Source: Bugula neritina (Eukaryota > Bryozoa > Gymnolaemata > Cheilostomatida > Bugulidae). Taken from it: a DNA stretch of 64,000 bases. This document shows positions 13,101 through 26,250 of this stretch, in pieces. The stretch's first letter is position 1; every line of letters begins with the position of its first letter. The position numbers were made by a program, and so were the translations under genes. The stretch lies in assembly GCA_964035545.1 (NCBI GenBank), contig OZ037766.1:8255722-8319721 (forward strand), given 5' to 3'. Below the pieces are notes generated by a model. The model had not been told where the DNA came from. It was given only the letters and a program-made list of their open reading frames with translations, and did no database searches.

Positions 13101-14692
13101 GGTGATACAGTAACTGAATCCATTGGTACTCCAAGAATTTTTTGTACATAGTAGGAAAGATCAAATTCCGTCTCCCGACTTCGATTCACCAATGATTTGC
13201 AGTTAGCCCCTTTGGGATTCTTCTTCTTCAACATTTGTTTCCTTTGAGCTAGAGGTAAGGACATGATGGTCTGCGCAAAGGCTTTTGGAATAGACATAGC
13301 TGCAACATGAAGTAAAGGGTTGTTTCCTTGATGGTCACTCTTTATCATAGTCTTACTATCACCAGTAATGTCTAGTTTCTCAAACAGTTCATGAAAGGCT
13401 TTACTATTTGGACTCCTGTAAGCCAGTTGATAAACATCATCTCCTTCATATGTTTTCTTAGCTAGGTACATGCTTATGTCATCATCGTCCTCATCATTGC
13501 TGTCAATGCACTCCTCTAGGCACGTTAGCAAATACCCAACTACGTCTACGCAGCCTCGCTGAGCAGCAGTTGATAATGAAGTAAACTTTATTTGATCCTC
13601 ACGTAGTATGTATTCTTTTCTTAAAGATGTGTCTATGCTACTAATGACAGCTTTTGCACTGTCAAGGTTTGTAACAAAATGAAGAGGGGTTCTTCTAGCA
13701 ATATTTTCAAGATTTAGCATTTCATTTGCAGTGGCCGCATCAAGAAAGTTTAGCATTGCTTGAAGAACATCACCCCTACCATACAAGGCATGGGTATGAC
13801 ATGCAGACTGCCTACTTACATCTTTATGTTTCAACAGTGAATTGAAATCTAAGTCCTTAATGCTTTGTGCTGACTCCATAAGAGCAAGTGCAGCAGGACC
13901 ACCCGTCACAACATGGAGAGCGGTTTCTCCTAATAAATCTAGTTTCAATATAAGTTCCTTGGCAAAACTTTCTATCGAAAGAAGATATTTAACAAGCTCA
14001 GCGTTATTTTTCATTGCAGCATGATGTAGCACAGTGTATTTGGGCATTCCCGGAGTGGTTAGCAAGAATTCTCGCACAAGTTCTGGAGTAGTACAGTCTA
14101 CGAAACATTTCGCAGATGAAACACTTTCAGCACAGTGGAGTGGGCTCTGTATAGAGTTGTTCAACAAGAGAGATTGATCGCTGATTTCACTCATCAAGTA
14201 GGTCACCATATCAACATTGTTATCTTTGACAGCAATGTGTATAGCAGTTTGACCAGCGCCATTGGTTAAAAGGATATAATCATCTCTCAAATTAGGGTCA
14301 ATGGCTTGAAGAAGAAGTTTAGCAATGTCGGTTGATGAGGTCATGTGAAGAGGGGACGAATGAAAATCATCAAGAGTGTACACTAGTTTTGGGCTAATGG
14401 TAGGAAAGCTAAGTAGATACTCCACCACATCTATTCTTTGGGCCATACATTGAAAATGCAAAGCTGTATGTCCACATTCGCTCCTTTTCAATAAGTAGCG
14501 TTCTTCATGAGGTGTCATACTATAGACCAAAGCTTCTGCAACATCTTTGTCTTGAGCAGAAAATAGTGGAAAATCTCCATCCTCAAATGGTTTTCTCCGA
14601 GCAGCATTATTTAAAAGAAATGCTTGTAAAGCCTCAACTTGCTTTTTTACTTTGTCCTCTTCTGATAAAAAGTGAATAAATGACAAATCCAT
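10156..14692 (-). CDS. caspase with N-terminal ankyrin-repeat region
   Basis: Six exons read on the minus strand: 14692-12875, 12748-12648, 12319-12034, 11403-11194, 11033-10807 and 10687-10156, giving 1057 residues with phase kept throughout. Residues 1 to about 480 are ankyrin-like repeats (CGHTALHFQC, GQTAIHIAV, YTVLHHAAM, RTPLHFV). A linker follows, then a C14 peptidase domain from about 700. Visible landmarks are the p20 start KALVICNS with Arg714, catalytic His771 in IMSHG, and catalytic Cys812 in GFCRG, where most caspases have QACRG. The p10 strand is SYVCFSTMPDS, followed by Arg881. Between the p10 helices lies an insertion of about 90 residues rich in Ser, Thr and acidic residues. 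The protein then ends with a caspase-like LLELLTDV helix and a PVCFTNF strand. Caspases cleave after Asp in cell death and inflammation; ankyrin repeats would supply protein binding or autoinhibition. I see no CARD or DED. The start could be upstream if a 5' exon is coding. Confidence 0.85.
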
Positions 14693-15140
14693 AATGCAGA
14701 TAGCTTGAAAGATCCAGGTTGTCAACAAGCTGAAAATAAACAAAAACAGCACTAGAAAAAATATAAATTATTATTCTATGCTTAACTTCAACATTAATAT
14801 ATTAACATTATGGTTATAGTTAATTTTATGTCTCTCAAACAATTGGAATAAACTACTCTAATTCTGTAACATAATTTAACAACTATGCTGCTATAGATGT
14901 ATCTATTATCTAAGCAGGTTATTATCACTGATAATGTCTACGCTATGCTAATATATAATATACCAACTCTCATGCCGTATTATCTAGGACTCAGATTTGT
15001 CTTGTATTAGTGGTTACAGGTTTTCTTTATTTACATTTATACCTTGTTACTTCCCTATATAGCATATTATAATAGCAACATTAAGTAAACACATAGGAGG
15101 TTGTATATCAAGATGCAAGACATATACTTATTGCTGAAAA

Positions 15141-15163
15141 TTATATATATATATATATATATA
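15141..15163. repeat. (AT)n microsatellite
   Basis: A short uninterrupted run of AT dinucleotides of about 23 bases in intergenic DNA upstream of the ankyrin-caspase. Confidence 0.9.
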
Positions 15164-17502
15164 GTTAACTTAATAAAGGCATGCATACTTTCACATACGT
15201 ATAAACTTCTGTAACATGGATTTCTAACCTAAGGATTATAGCATTTTAACCATTAGCTAAACGACACTTTAGTTATTCTTACCTTTATGTACAGTTTTGG
15301 AGCTCTAATTAACAGAACAGCTTTTTGAACACAACTTGGCAATTTTGAAACTTAATCTTCTTTCTCTTATGCACGGGAGTCTGTCCTGATCAAAGGCTAA
15401 GCTCTATAAACAATATGTCAATATAGAATAAATCTACTATACATATATATTATATCATAATATTATACACGTATATTAAGAATATAAATGCATGTATATT
15501 TTGTGCTTAGTACATCTTTAAACACCCAGAGCTAGCATTTTATAAGAAGAAACCAAAGGTTCTAAAGCTTACTTACAGTGTTTTTTCCAGATACTAAAAT
15601 ATGTTAACAATATTACTACTGTAAATTTAGTATTTCTAAAATATATAACCTCCAGTTACTATTTTTCGATAAAATAGCTAAGCTATATTTGAGAAATAAA
15701 TTTGTGTTTGTTTTTAACTGGATTTCAAGCATACGCATTTAATATAATATATTGCAATATAATGCTTGTAGATTGTTGCTAAACTTCACTGCCTGCCTTC
15801 TTAAACTGCTGAGACTCTTTGTTACTATTACTATAAAGTTCATACTTTTACAATTTTAAAGATATTAGGCTAGTCATATATTTGATAGGGCGACAAATGA
15901 AATATAAATCAACAACTAGCTTTACTGTTTGCTTTGGTTACTACAATACATCTGATCTTACATTTCTGTTAAGACTAACTTGAAGTTTTGCACGTGACAT
16001 CTTTACAAGAATGAAGAAGGTGTAACTATACAAATAATGAATTATAAACGTAAACAAATTTAAAATAAATTTAAAACATCAAAACTAAAATTAGATATAA
16101 TGACTATTTTTATAATTAAACATCAAACTTTAGTTTAAACTTAGGCTTACTCTTAGTCCCAGAATGAAGCAATGCTCATAATCACATGGAGTAATTTTTG
16201 AATGTGATGTAAAGTAGCAATTAGTATAAGTTTTAAAATTAAAATAAGAATGCTAACAAATAATAACATAAAAAGTAAGCCGTAAAACTAAAAGTAAACG
16301 CCATAACGGTTGTATCTACTTTTAGTTTTAGTGGGATCCCGTGTCTAATTTTAGTGTAGCACTACTACTAGTAGAGTTGTAGTTCCCCAACAGTATTTGA
16401 ATGATAAGTCACAATTTAAACCACATTAAACTCATTTGGTCCAAAATTTTCTTTACCAAAACCATGGTAATATACAGTTTGTAAAAGTAAACCTAAAGAA
16501 TTGACTAACAGTAACCTTCAAAGCGAATATTCTCAAAACCAGGAAATAATAACAGGAAAAAGTATGCAATAGCAGATACTTGACCCGCTATTATAATAGA
16601 CCAAAATTTCACGAGGTGACGCTGAAGTGTTCTATTTCATTCTAAAATTCCTTCATTTTTCGAGCTGCAACCACAATCTTAAATGCAGATTAGTGGTTAA
16701 GCCATTTCTTGTTGACCCGCTGCTTAGAAACATTCCACGCCAGCATATGCTTGTTCAGTCACTATTTCAAAACCGCGTTTTTCTAAAACTGAGAATATTG
16801 TTAAATTAACCTATAACAGAAAAATTCAACATCTATTAGCAGGTGCTGCAGATTTCACACTTCATGTTTTAAATAATATATTATTACTATCCTAAAGTAT
16901 GCGAGTATACCATTTTTCAACATTATTTATGTAGTAATGCTAAAAGTAAAAGTTAACTTCTTGTGATAAATTTAAGTATATTTAGTCAGTTTAAAAATTT
17001 AAACTGCTACTATTACCATTATCAACTACGATGATATTATAATTATAAAGATAGTCATAGTTGTTATATTAGACACTGGAGGTTTTCAGATATGCTAAGT
17101 ACCTAATACGTAACTTATGCATACATTTATATTATAGCTATCTGTGTAGACTATGATATAAGTATAATGTATACTCTATATGTGCATATATGTTATGTTG
17201 GCATTGTACTATAACAGTTTGTATTGTTTATAGAAGCTTCTTCTCTTCAGTGACATTTGATCAGGACAAATTCTGGTGCATAAGAGGTAGCAGATTTTGT
17301 TCCACACCTGCCACATTAAGACAAAAAGGTCTTTTCTCAGTTACTCGTTAGAGCCCGAGCTCAGACGCTCGACATAAAGATAATAATATTACAAAAGTAT
17401 TGAGCATCGTTTAACTAAGTAGTAAAATGTTGCAATCTTTAGGCTAGAAGCTCAAGTACAAAAGTTCATATCACAAAATATTTATCTCATTATTAAGCTA
17501 AT

Positions 17503-17832
17503 TACACACACACCACACAGACACACACACACGCCACACACACACCCACACACACGCCACACACACACACACACACGCCACACACACACCCCCACACACA
17601 CGCCACACAGACACACACACACACACACACCCACCACACACACACGCCACACACACACACACACGCCACACAGACACACACACACACCACACACACACAC
17701 ACCACACACACACACACGCACACACCACACACCACACACACACACCACACACACACACCACACACACACGCCACACACACACACACCACACAGACACACA
17801 CACACCCACACACACACCACACACACACACCA

Positions 17833-17887
<55 letters not shown>

Positions 17888-17896
17888 ACACACACA

Positions 17897-17965
<69 letters not shown>

Positions 17966-17980
17966 ACACACACACACACC
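17503..17980. repeat. long imperfect (CA)n microsatellite
   Basis: About 475 bases of CA dinucleotides, broken by CCA, GCCA, ACCC and AGA variants in its first 330 bases and nearly pure towards the right end. The opposite strand is (TG)n. The gradient from variant-rich to pure suggests older repeats on the left and recent slippage on the right. Alternating purine-pyrimidine DNA of this length can adopt Z-form. Confidence 0.97.
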
Positions 17981-18205
17981 ATTCCAAGTAACTAGGTGGC
18001 TGTCCTTCTGTACCATAATATATAGCCTCCATAAGTGTCTATTTAATATTGCAATTAATATACACTGTATAATATGTATGGAAATAGGAAGATATAGTTA
18101 TAAAAAAGCACAGATTACATGTAAGCATTTAATACAAGACAATATTGAGCCCTTACTAATGTTGCAGTGTCACCTTACCTATCTCTACTCTGTCCTGTTT
18201 GATTG

Positions 18206-18221
18206 GAGGGGGGGGGGGTGG
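18206..18221 (+). repeat. short poly-G run
   Basis: A run of 11 G residues with flanking GG and GG pairs, in otherwise AT-rich DNA about 240 bases upstream of the next start codon. It may be a simple homopolymer tract; G-quadruplex formation is possible but not shown. Confidence 0.7.
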
Positions 18222-18458
18222 TTGAATGCTATATACATTGTTTATCATTATATGTCAGCATAGCATGCAAAATATTAGACTTTATAATATAAGGCTTGAA
18301 TACATATATACTCTATAGCATAGCAATCATAGTTTATAGTTTATAATAGATATAGTTATATATTATAAAGTCTAAATACTTGGTGTTGCGCTTATGAAGT
18401 ATGTACCAACTGATAGTTATATCATAAGACTGTTTTATTTTAGTACAATAAGACAAAT

Positions 18459-21248
18459 ATGGAATCTTCAAGAAATGTCACTTTAGAAAATCACATAAAG
18501 CTTTTTGTGGAAGCTAAAATTGGAGAAAGAGTGTTGCTTGAGTTTTCAACTGATTGTGTTTACGTCAAACCACACTCTAAACAAGGTTCTACTACTTTGG
18601 GAGCCTTCTGGGTTAGAGTAATACAGTGCTACTTTCCACGTTCAAAGTTTCCTTACAAAAAAGGCTACAGTTCTAGCCATGGCTCAGAGACCCTCTCAGT
18701 AAGTTTTATGGCTAATAATTGTAGAGTTGAGATTGCCCAGAGGCCCCTGTGGTATAATGGTATTACGCCTGCTTGCAAGCGGCACCTCTCTGGTCCGAGC
18801 CCCAATGTGGCCAAAATTATTTTACAGTAATTACACGTTCACATACATGACCATCTAATGTATGTTATTAAATGTATGCTGCAAGTGTATATGCTATTAT
18901 ATGCGTAGTATTTTATATTACTAAATATTTTATATCTTCTTCCAAGTATAATAGTTGCCATAATGTATTGCATAATACTCTTGTAGACAAGTGCTGATAA
19001 CTACACCATTACAATCTGTCTGAAAACTGGACTGCTTATTGTTGAGGGAAAACTACCTTACGAGTGGTTTAAAATAATATTCACAAAAATTCTTAAGTAT
19101 TATGATAAAACAACACATTCTGAGTCTGAACACTATTTTGAAGATCAAATTATATTTGATTCCAGAAGAGAAATTCACAAGCAAGGTAAGTAATGATTTA
19201 TTGAGTAACATAATATTAAACTTGAAGTTTTAAAAAATCATGTTCATATTTTTTCAAGTTGGTAAGAGGTTTATATTTATATTGCTAAACAAAGGCTGTT
19301 GCATTAGCTAATAATATTTGATCTATACTTTTCTTTGCTAACTTTTAAAAAGTCATGTTAAAGAAAATTTTAATAGGATTATTCAACATTGAAGTATTAA
19401 ATAAAATAAAAGTTGCTGCTAGACCACAATATGCAAAACATAAGCCTTAGTTAAACATATATCTTGGTTTTGTATATTTATATGGCAACATCTTATTACT
19501 CAACATGCACAAAATGTTTGCCATTAGATTTAAACAGGCATCAAACAAATTGTAATTTTTACTTGGACTACAAATAAATAAACAATTATCAAAGCTTTTC
19601 TGTAACACTTTTGTGCCTACTGTATAATAAATTAGGTAAAAGGATGTTTGAAGATACAACAAAACCCAAAATTGTTGATGAGAGACTGGCTCTTGTTTCC
19701 TCTGATGTTAACATGCCTTCCATTGATGGGAGATTTGAAGAAGTTACATGTTCAGACAAACTTCAACCCGGCACACAGCTGGTAAATGCTTAATATCTCA
19801 TACACAAGATACTTAATGGGAAATATTAAATTTTTCAACATGAACAAATTAAAATAAGTTTGAACCAAAATATGTAAACATAAAATTATACCTTTATACT
19901 CATGAACTCACGAAAGTTTAGAGTCATCTTCCCTGTGAGAAAACTCCTGATAGGATGTTTTTTTAAATTGGGCTAAGGGCTTATTCAGATGAGGCACAGA
20001 AGCAATTATGACTGGGAGCTCTTCCTAACATCACCAATGGCCTTTGTCGGGCTCGAACCCATGACTTCGTGGTTACTAGGCAAACACTCTAACCCCTAGA
20101 CCAAAACTGCTCCCTACACTGATACCTTTATTGTGTTACTGCCATATTAGGTTGCACTAAATGAGTCATCTGGATATACACCCAAGTGCTCAACGGCCTT
20201 GAGAGATGGTGAGCTGCAGGTCTACCCAATGTGGAAGCAACTGCTTAATAAATGGCTTGGTACTGACAACTGTAAAGTATTTGTATGTTCAAAACATATT
20301 GATGCAGAAAGACTGAAAGATTTGACTGTTATAGCATATAAGGTAAATTAAAGATAAACTTTTTGAAAAGAATATTAAATATTTTGAAGCTGCTGTTAAA
20401 TGATAATAGATGTTTATATAAATTATTAAATTAAGTTTCCTGAAGTTACATACTGCATATATTATATGTAGTCTGCAATTTTAAATTGTTGAAAGTGAAA
20501 ACTCAGCTAGAGGATATTTAAATGGTATTTAATTTTGTATTTTAATTTTAGCTGTTGATATAAGCAATTAAAATAACAATGAAATCTCAATATATTACTC
20601 GTTATCATTTACAGTTATATACATCTTCTTAGAGTAGCTTTTTTCAAGTCATATGTGCTATAATGACAACTTGTAAAGTTTTTTGGATTATATGATACAC
20701 TATCAGTTGATTATAACAGATTATATTGCTATCTATATTTATATATAGCACAGAGCTAAAACACTTTCTAGTAAATGCACATGTTTCATTAAGTTAAATT
20801 ATTTTAGCTACATGCTATGAATATTTATATTTTCTTTATGATATAGCACAGGTAAAGATCCTCATTTGTGTATTTTATGTACTGGTATCTTTTACAGTAC
20901 AGGCTATATAATGGCTTAGAGGCAGTGTATACTGATGCCGTATCAGCTAACGGCAGTAGAATGGTGCAGGTCAAGGACGAACTATTTAAAGGGTGTACAG
21001 CGGATGAAAAACTGTTTATTGAATACAGAATACTGAACAAGATTAAATATGGTGCAACTAAGTCTGTGTCTGCCAACTTTATTGCTGGCCTCTATGAGAG
21101 CAGTGGTAGGGTAGAGTTAATGATTACTTCAGCAACATTTGACTCTGAGGGATTTGATAGACTGAGCACCCTTCATTCTGTTACCATGACACAAATGAGT
21201 TCGAGGGAATTCACACAAACCTTTCTTGAAGAACTTAATACTGTATAA
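18459..21248 (+). CDS. phospholipase-D-like domain protein with degenerate HKD motif
   Basis: Five exons in phase: 18459-18698, 18987-19185, 19636-19781, 20151-20342 and 20898-21248, encoding 375 residues. The middle (about residues 81-135) has the pattern ITICLKTGLLIVEGK, which resembles a segment seen in a poorly described invertebrate protein family. The C-terminal half (about 215-375) follows the same family: a KVFVCSKHIDAERL strand-helix, then EKLFIEYRILNKI, then VSANFIAG, then VELMITSATF and a final FTQTFLEEL helix. In relatives as I remember them, the third block reads HAKF, the HxK half of a phospholipase-D-like site. Here the His and Lys are Ser and Asn, so catalysis is unlikely. No signal peptide or membrane segment is seen. 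Introns 1 and 3 carry tRNA-derived sequences. Exon structure is well supported; the family name is inference. Confidence 0.65.
18742..18813 (+). repeat. tRNA-like sequence in intron
   Basis: About 72 bases with an A-box-like TGGTATAATGGTATTA, an anticodon-like hairpin GCTTGCAAGC and a B-box-like GGTCCGAGCCCC. It shares the anticodon-arm core with the tRNA-like sequence at 36790. Stems are imperfect, and it lies inside intron 1 of the PLD-like gene, so a tRNA pseudogene or SINE head is more likely than a functional tRNA. Confidence 0.5.
19928..20113 (-). mobile_element. tRNA-derived SINE
   Basis: Read on the minus strand, it begins with a tRNA-like head: A box GGTCTAGGGGTTAGAGTG, anticodon-loop region GCCTAGTAACC and B box GGGTTCGAGCCC. 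A tRNA-unrelated body of about 110 bases follows, including TCATCTGAATAAGCCC. The acceptor ends do not pair as in a real tRNA. It sits in intron 3 of the PLD-like gene in antisense orientation. No target duplication was resolved. Confidence 0.65.
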
Positions 21249-24200
21249 GTAGTTGCGTTGAGTTTGACTGTATTTCTTCTTTTTTTCACATTATATATAA
21301 AGCTCTCAAAACTATAACCATAGTATGCCATGTTTAGAGTGTTAATGCAACTTAATAAATAGATATTGTATGAAATCTGTAGAAAACTGTTATGAAATGT
21401 AAATCTAAATACTAGGCACTTGGGCAGAAGAATATCTTCATGATTGATATTGCTGTCATAGAAATATTAAAAAGTTTATAAACTTATTTGAGAATAGTAT
21501 TAAACTGAAAAATATAATTGCAGCTGAAAGCTAACAAATATTGTCAGCAAATATAATTTCGAAAACTATCTATTGTTTGGGCATATAGAGAGAGAAAAGT
21601 TAAATTTTCTAGCTGCTATTTTTAAAATTTGGGAGAATTAATAAGATACTCTAAATAATTAATACTATAATCTCAACACAAAGATGCTATGTGAGTGCAG
21701 GTTACAGTCTCAGCATTTTGTTTTTAGTGCTAATGTTAAGGCTAAATTTTCAAAATCTTTAAAGTAAAAGACACCAGAAAAAAGTGCAATAAAATTAAGC
21801 ATCATGAAAATGAAACATAACATAGTGACTGCACAAACTCGAATCAGGTTATTAAAGTTAAGGATTTTATAAAACAAGCGACTTATTATTTTAGCACTAT
21901 TGACATTTATGAAAAAAATTGTATTAATTAGCTTTACATTTATAAAATAAAGCATGGGTAGCATGTATATATTGAAAAAAATTGACAGAATAATTGCTAC
22001 TGAATAAAATTGTTTATTGACAAAGCAGTTCAAGTAATCATATATGGCAATGGATATAATATAATTTTTTTCTATTTTGGCATTTCATAAAGAATGGAAA
22101 CTTTACAGAAGCTACATAATGTAATAAGTGATTGCATGTTTTTTTACCGCCAACAAACATGATATTCTTTAAATATTTAAAGAAAATACTATAGAAATCT
22201 TTAAAATGAATATCAAGCTACCATAAACCAATAAATAACTGTTGATATTGAAAATGTTTGGAGTAATGATTTTTAACTTCAAAAAAGGGGACATGCAATT
22301 ATAAATAAAAATGTTATAATTAGCATATTGTTGAATGTTGGAAAGTTTTAATAAATATGTCAAGTAAGTAATTATAATCGACAATTTTTTAACATTTTTT
22401 ACCAAATTAATGCTGATGCTCACAATATGTATGGTTGATTTTTAAAAAACACATTCACATATCAATTAAATTATTGTTTTTAAATTGCATACACAGTATG
22501 TCTAAAAAAATTTAGCGCCATTGGATATAATTGTCACATCACAACATTTAATTACGCTGAATAGTCTTTCACGAATCTTTCGCGCAGAGAGCCTTCAACT
22601 TCAAGAATCAAAATAATTCATTTGCAAAAAGGGTTGGTAAGTGATGAGCCCCGTATATCAGAGTGGGGAAGAGATTAGAATATGAGTTGACATAGAAAGC
22701 AGCAGGATTGTAATAATATTATCGAGTGTTCAACTCAAAATTCGAACTATAGAGTGCCACCATACCCGTGGATTAATTTAAAATTTTCAGTCCTCCTGTA
22801 GCTAAGCAACATGCAGGATATCTAGCACATAATCTATATACATTAGAAGTTAGAACTTGAACGAATTTCACAGGTAAACTATGCACAAAGATATAATTAA
22901 AACACATTAAGCTTCGTGAGTTTATGCAACAGCTGCAACTTGCATGTTAATTGAAACTTACATATAATACCTTAGTTTAGCTTTGAATTGTATTTTTGCT
23001 AAAAATTGATGCTTCTATCTGTGAAAAGGCATCGATTCTCTGCAACTAAAAAAAACCTAAAAGTTGAAACCATTTCATTTCATATTTACTTTCAAAAGCT
23101 ATTTAGAAATGCTGAACCTAATCGCTAAGAATGTAATTGATAGAGTAGACTGAGTGTATTGACTCAATTGAGAAAATACGTAAAGGAAGAATAAGGATTA
23201 GCCCCACAAAGAATTTGCTGAAAGGTTGAAAACTTAAGCTTAGTGTTTTGCATAGAAACAAGTAATATAGTGTTGTAGTAATTGATTATTGATAAAATGG
23301 TACTAACAATTATAACTTTGTATTAATTGGGTGTACTACTAACAATCATTGCTTCCACTTCATTGGTGTGGGTTGTACTATATAATTGATTATAACACGG
23401 AGTATTCATTCTAGAATCTAGAATTTTGCTTATTGGGATTTGGCTTGCAGTGTTTCAACTCCAGGGTAAGACTTCATCTACATGTATATCAACTAAAAGA
23501 TATAATACAGCAACTAGGCTATTAAAATAAAAATACTTGGATTTATCAGGATGCCGAAAAGTGAAATTAGCCAGCTGCTTTCATGAGAATCAAGTTGGAC
23601 AATACATGGCAATTTGACAGTTTAATTCAATTGATTGAAACTATTTCTCCAATTTACTCCATTAAGTTGGGGAGTTTAACCAACTTGAATTCACTTCTGC
23701 TTTAAAGTTTAAAGTATAAAGATACTTAGGAGTAGCAGTGAAGAAATTGAGATAGCCTAAGGTAAGTTCTTTAATTTCCTTAATAAATTTTGGTTTTGGG
23801 GGGGGGCAGATTGAGAACATAAATTTTTTTGCTAGATTTCTAATCTAGAACACAGGCTTCTCCCAATCTCTCCATTACTGCACCTACCACCATAAGGAGA
23901 GATTAACATGTCTCCTCTAAGTTTTCATTAGTTTTTCTCTGAAACTCCTAGCAGCAACCTATATTGAGTATGTTAGTCTGGTCACCAGAAAGAATATGAC
24001 TCATCTTTGCAAATAGGTCCAAGTTTTTCTTTGCTTGTAATTACAAGTTTTCAATAATCTATATATTTTTCAATCAGACAGGCTTGCTTTCTTTTTCATT
24101 ATTACTCAAATATTTTTTTACAACTAAACTGCAACAAACTGCTTGTTTCAAGGCTTAATTTAATTTCAAAATTTTGAGTACATCCTGTGACACATTTCAA

Positions 24201-24553
24201 GCAGTGATACAACTTTTTGAGCGTAAAACTCAAACCAACCAATAAAAGTCAATACTTTCTTCTGTATATTTTGCTCTTATTAGTTTTATGAAAAGTACAA
24301 CAACCTTTTGTATATGAAATTTTAACACTATATATACAAAATGTTAATTTCCATTCACTGCTGATCATACATGTTAGAAAAGGGAAGCAGCTGTAGCCAG
24401 TGACAAGATGATCCAAAGCTTCTGATACTAAAACAGGCCGACAACCAGAAAGAACACTGAACAAGGCAAAGCTGATGTCAACATGAGTAGCTGATGTCAA
24501 CATTAGTAGTCATAATTATTGCAGATCAATCTATCACACTTTAACCCACAACA
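21249..24553. other. intergenic region, no gene seen
   Basis: About 3.3 kb between the PLD-like gene and the first MMD exon, both on the plus strand. It holds a 3' UTR, presumably the MMD promoter, and a G run near 23798-23806. The short minus-strand reading frames here are low-complexity AT-rich translations with no domain signal. A possible untranslated exon ending near 23460 was noted but is not supported. Confidence 0.45.
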
Positions 24554-26174
24554 ATGCCATGTGGCAACCGTAGGTAAATACGTTGTACTATAACCAGTAC
24601 ATAAAAATGTTCAGCTTAGCAGCAAGTAGTTTTGTAAGTTGATAATAAGCTGGGCCTGTATCAAAGGAACTTAATTGTTTGCTGTTCAACGAGACAAAGT
24701 AAACATGCTTTATAGCATGCAGCTCTGCGCTTAGTAATGCCATTCGAAATTGTTTAATCAATAAAGACAAGCAAGCCTAAGTCCTGAGATTGAAAGGAAG
24801 CTATTGAGTACTTGCTATTGTAGAAACTGCTGCCAATGTCTACACTAAAGAAGGCATTGATCGCAATGGTTTATTTGGCTCAACCTAATATAGAAAAAGT
24901 TTTAATCTCATGACAAAACTTTAAAACAGGATCAAGTAACGAAATCCTTAGCGAACAAACACAGCCATAGTATTTCTTGAAAGTCATCGCCATACAAACT
25001 AATTAGCAGTAGTTATTCCCTTAAGCTTGCTTCATTTTATAAAGGCTGGTTCTCTGATTAAGTTAAGGAACATTGTATTTGTGAGTAACCATTTGGAACA
25101 GCTACTGGGCATGACTTGTAAAGCAGTCCTCTTCACAAAATTTTTGTTCTGCTCAGACTATACAACATATACTTGGACTATTCGTATAGTGCAGCCATTC
25201 TGAAAAGCTGTTTTTATGCATTTACTTACAAAATAAACAACTTTTTAAAACTTAATGGTCCAACTTGTGTCATGCTGTCATTGAAACCATGGTAGTAGCT
25301 ACTCTGATGTATTCCATCTTCATTATGTTGTTAGGTATATGAACCCCAGACCCGATGATGGCAAGCCATATGTGCCTACTAAGAGTGAGCATAGAGCCAA
25401 CATATGTACTCATGGAGTGAGTATGTGTCCTTATTCATCAGCTATACGAAGCTTGCCTACTGACTATTGCGATTAGGCTTCTAGTATTGCATCAGAGTTT
25501 AACATTCCCACTTTAAGGACAGGGTATTCCAGGCTATCCTGTGTTACATAGCAACAAGATGCTATAATAAATGCATTTCTAGTATTTTATTGTTCACGTA
25601 AATAACTTGGCAAAAAATAAAGTAACCATATAAATGATAAATATAACATATTTTTATTTATAGAAACAGAGTGCAACATGTTTGTTGAAATTTTTGTAGT
25701 TGCTGGTCATCCCTAGTCTCATAGCATTAAAGTGGCTGGTCGGTCTTGCCCCCACATACAGTCACAAATGGATAGCTTGGATCTATGGCACATGTCTCAT
25801 ACTTTTATTTGTTACGTCCACAATGTTCCACATAGTATGCTACTGTGGCAACACTGGGTATATTTCTTGATAAACCTTACTGCAAACTACTGTCTAGATG
25901 TAAATTAAATCTGTATAAATGCATTTGCTATGTGAAAACACGCTGAACATACTGCTTCACACTCATTTAATAGTTTGTTGAACTTTATAACGCAAAGTAG
26001 CTTCATTGAGTCTGAGTATTGAAAGTTGAACTGTACAGCAGTTTCTGCTGACATTCATTTATCCTGAATATTTACCCAATTAGAGATGTGATGGTTTTCT
26101 AATACTGTTTATTTTTAATACTTTATTTACTCATGCTGAAACTCAAACTAATTGTAGAGATGACATGTTTTTCA

Positions 26175-26250
<76 letters not shown>

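Larger units (their letters stand above)
14693..18458. other. gene-poor intergenic region
   Basis: About 3.8 kb between the 5' end of the ankyrin-caspase and the next plus-strand gene. It contains an AT microsatellite, a long CA microsatellite and a G run, listed separately. I found no exon set with consistent phase; the long Cys/Val reading frames here are translations of the CA repeat. Promoters of both flanking genes should lie at its ends. Confidence 0.5.

Noticed and set aside
17503-17980. CRISPR-like array
   Set aside because: It is a dinucleotide repeat in animal DNA, with no spacers.
17482-18032. Three long minus-strand reading frames of about 170 residues made of Cys and Val
   Set aside because: They are translations of the (CA)n microsatellite in all frames and have no other sequence content.
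21710-22423. Minus-strand hydrophobic reading frames
   Set aside because: Composition is what AT-rich DNA gives by chance (Ile, Phe, Leu, Asn), with no family pattern.
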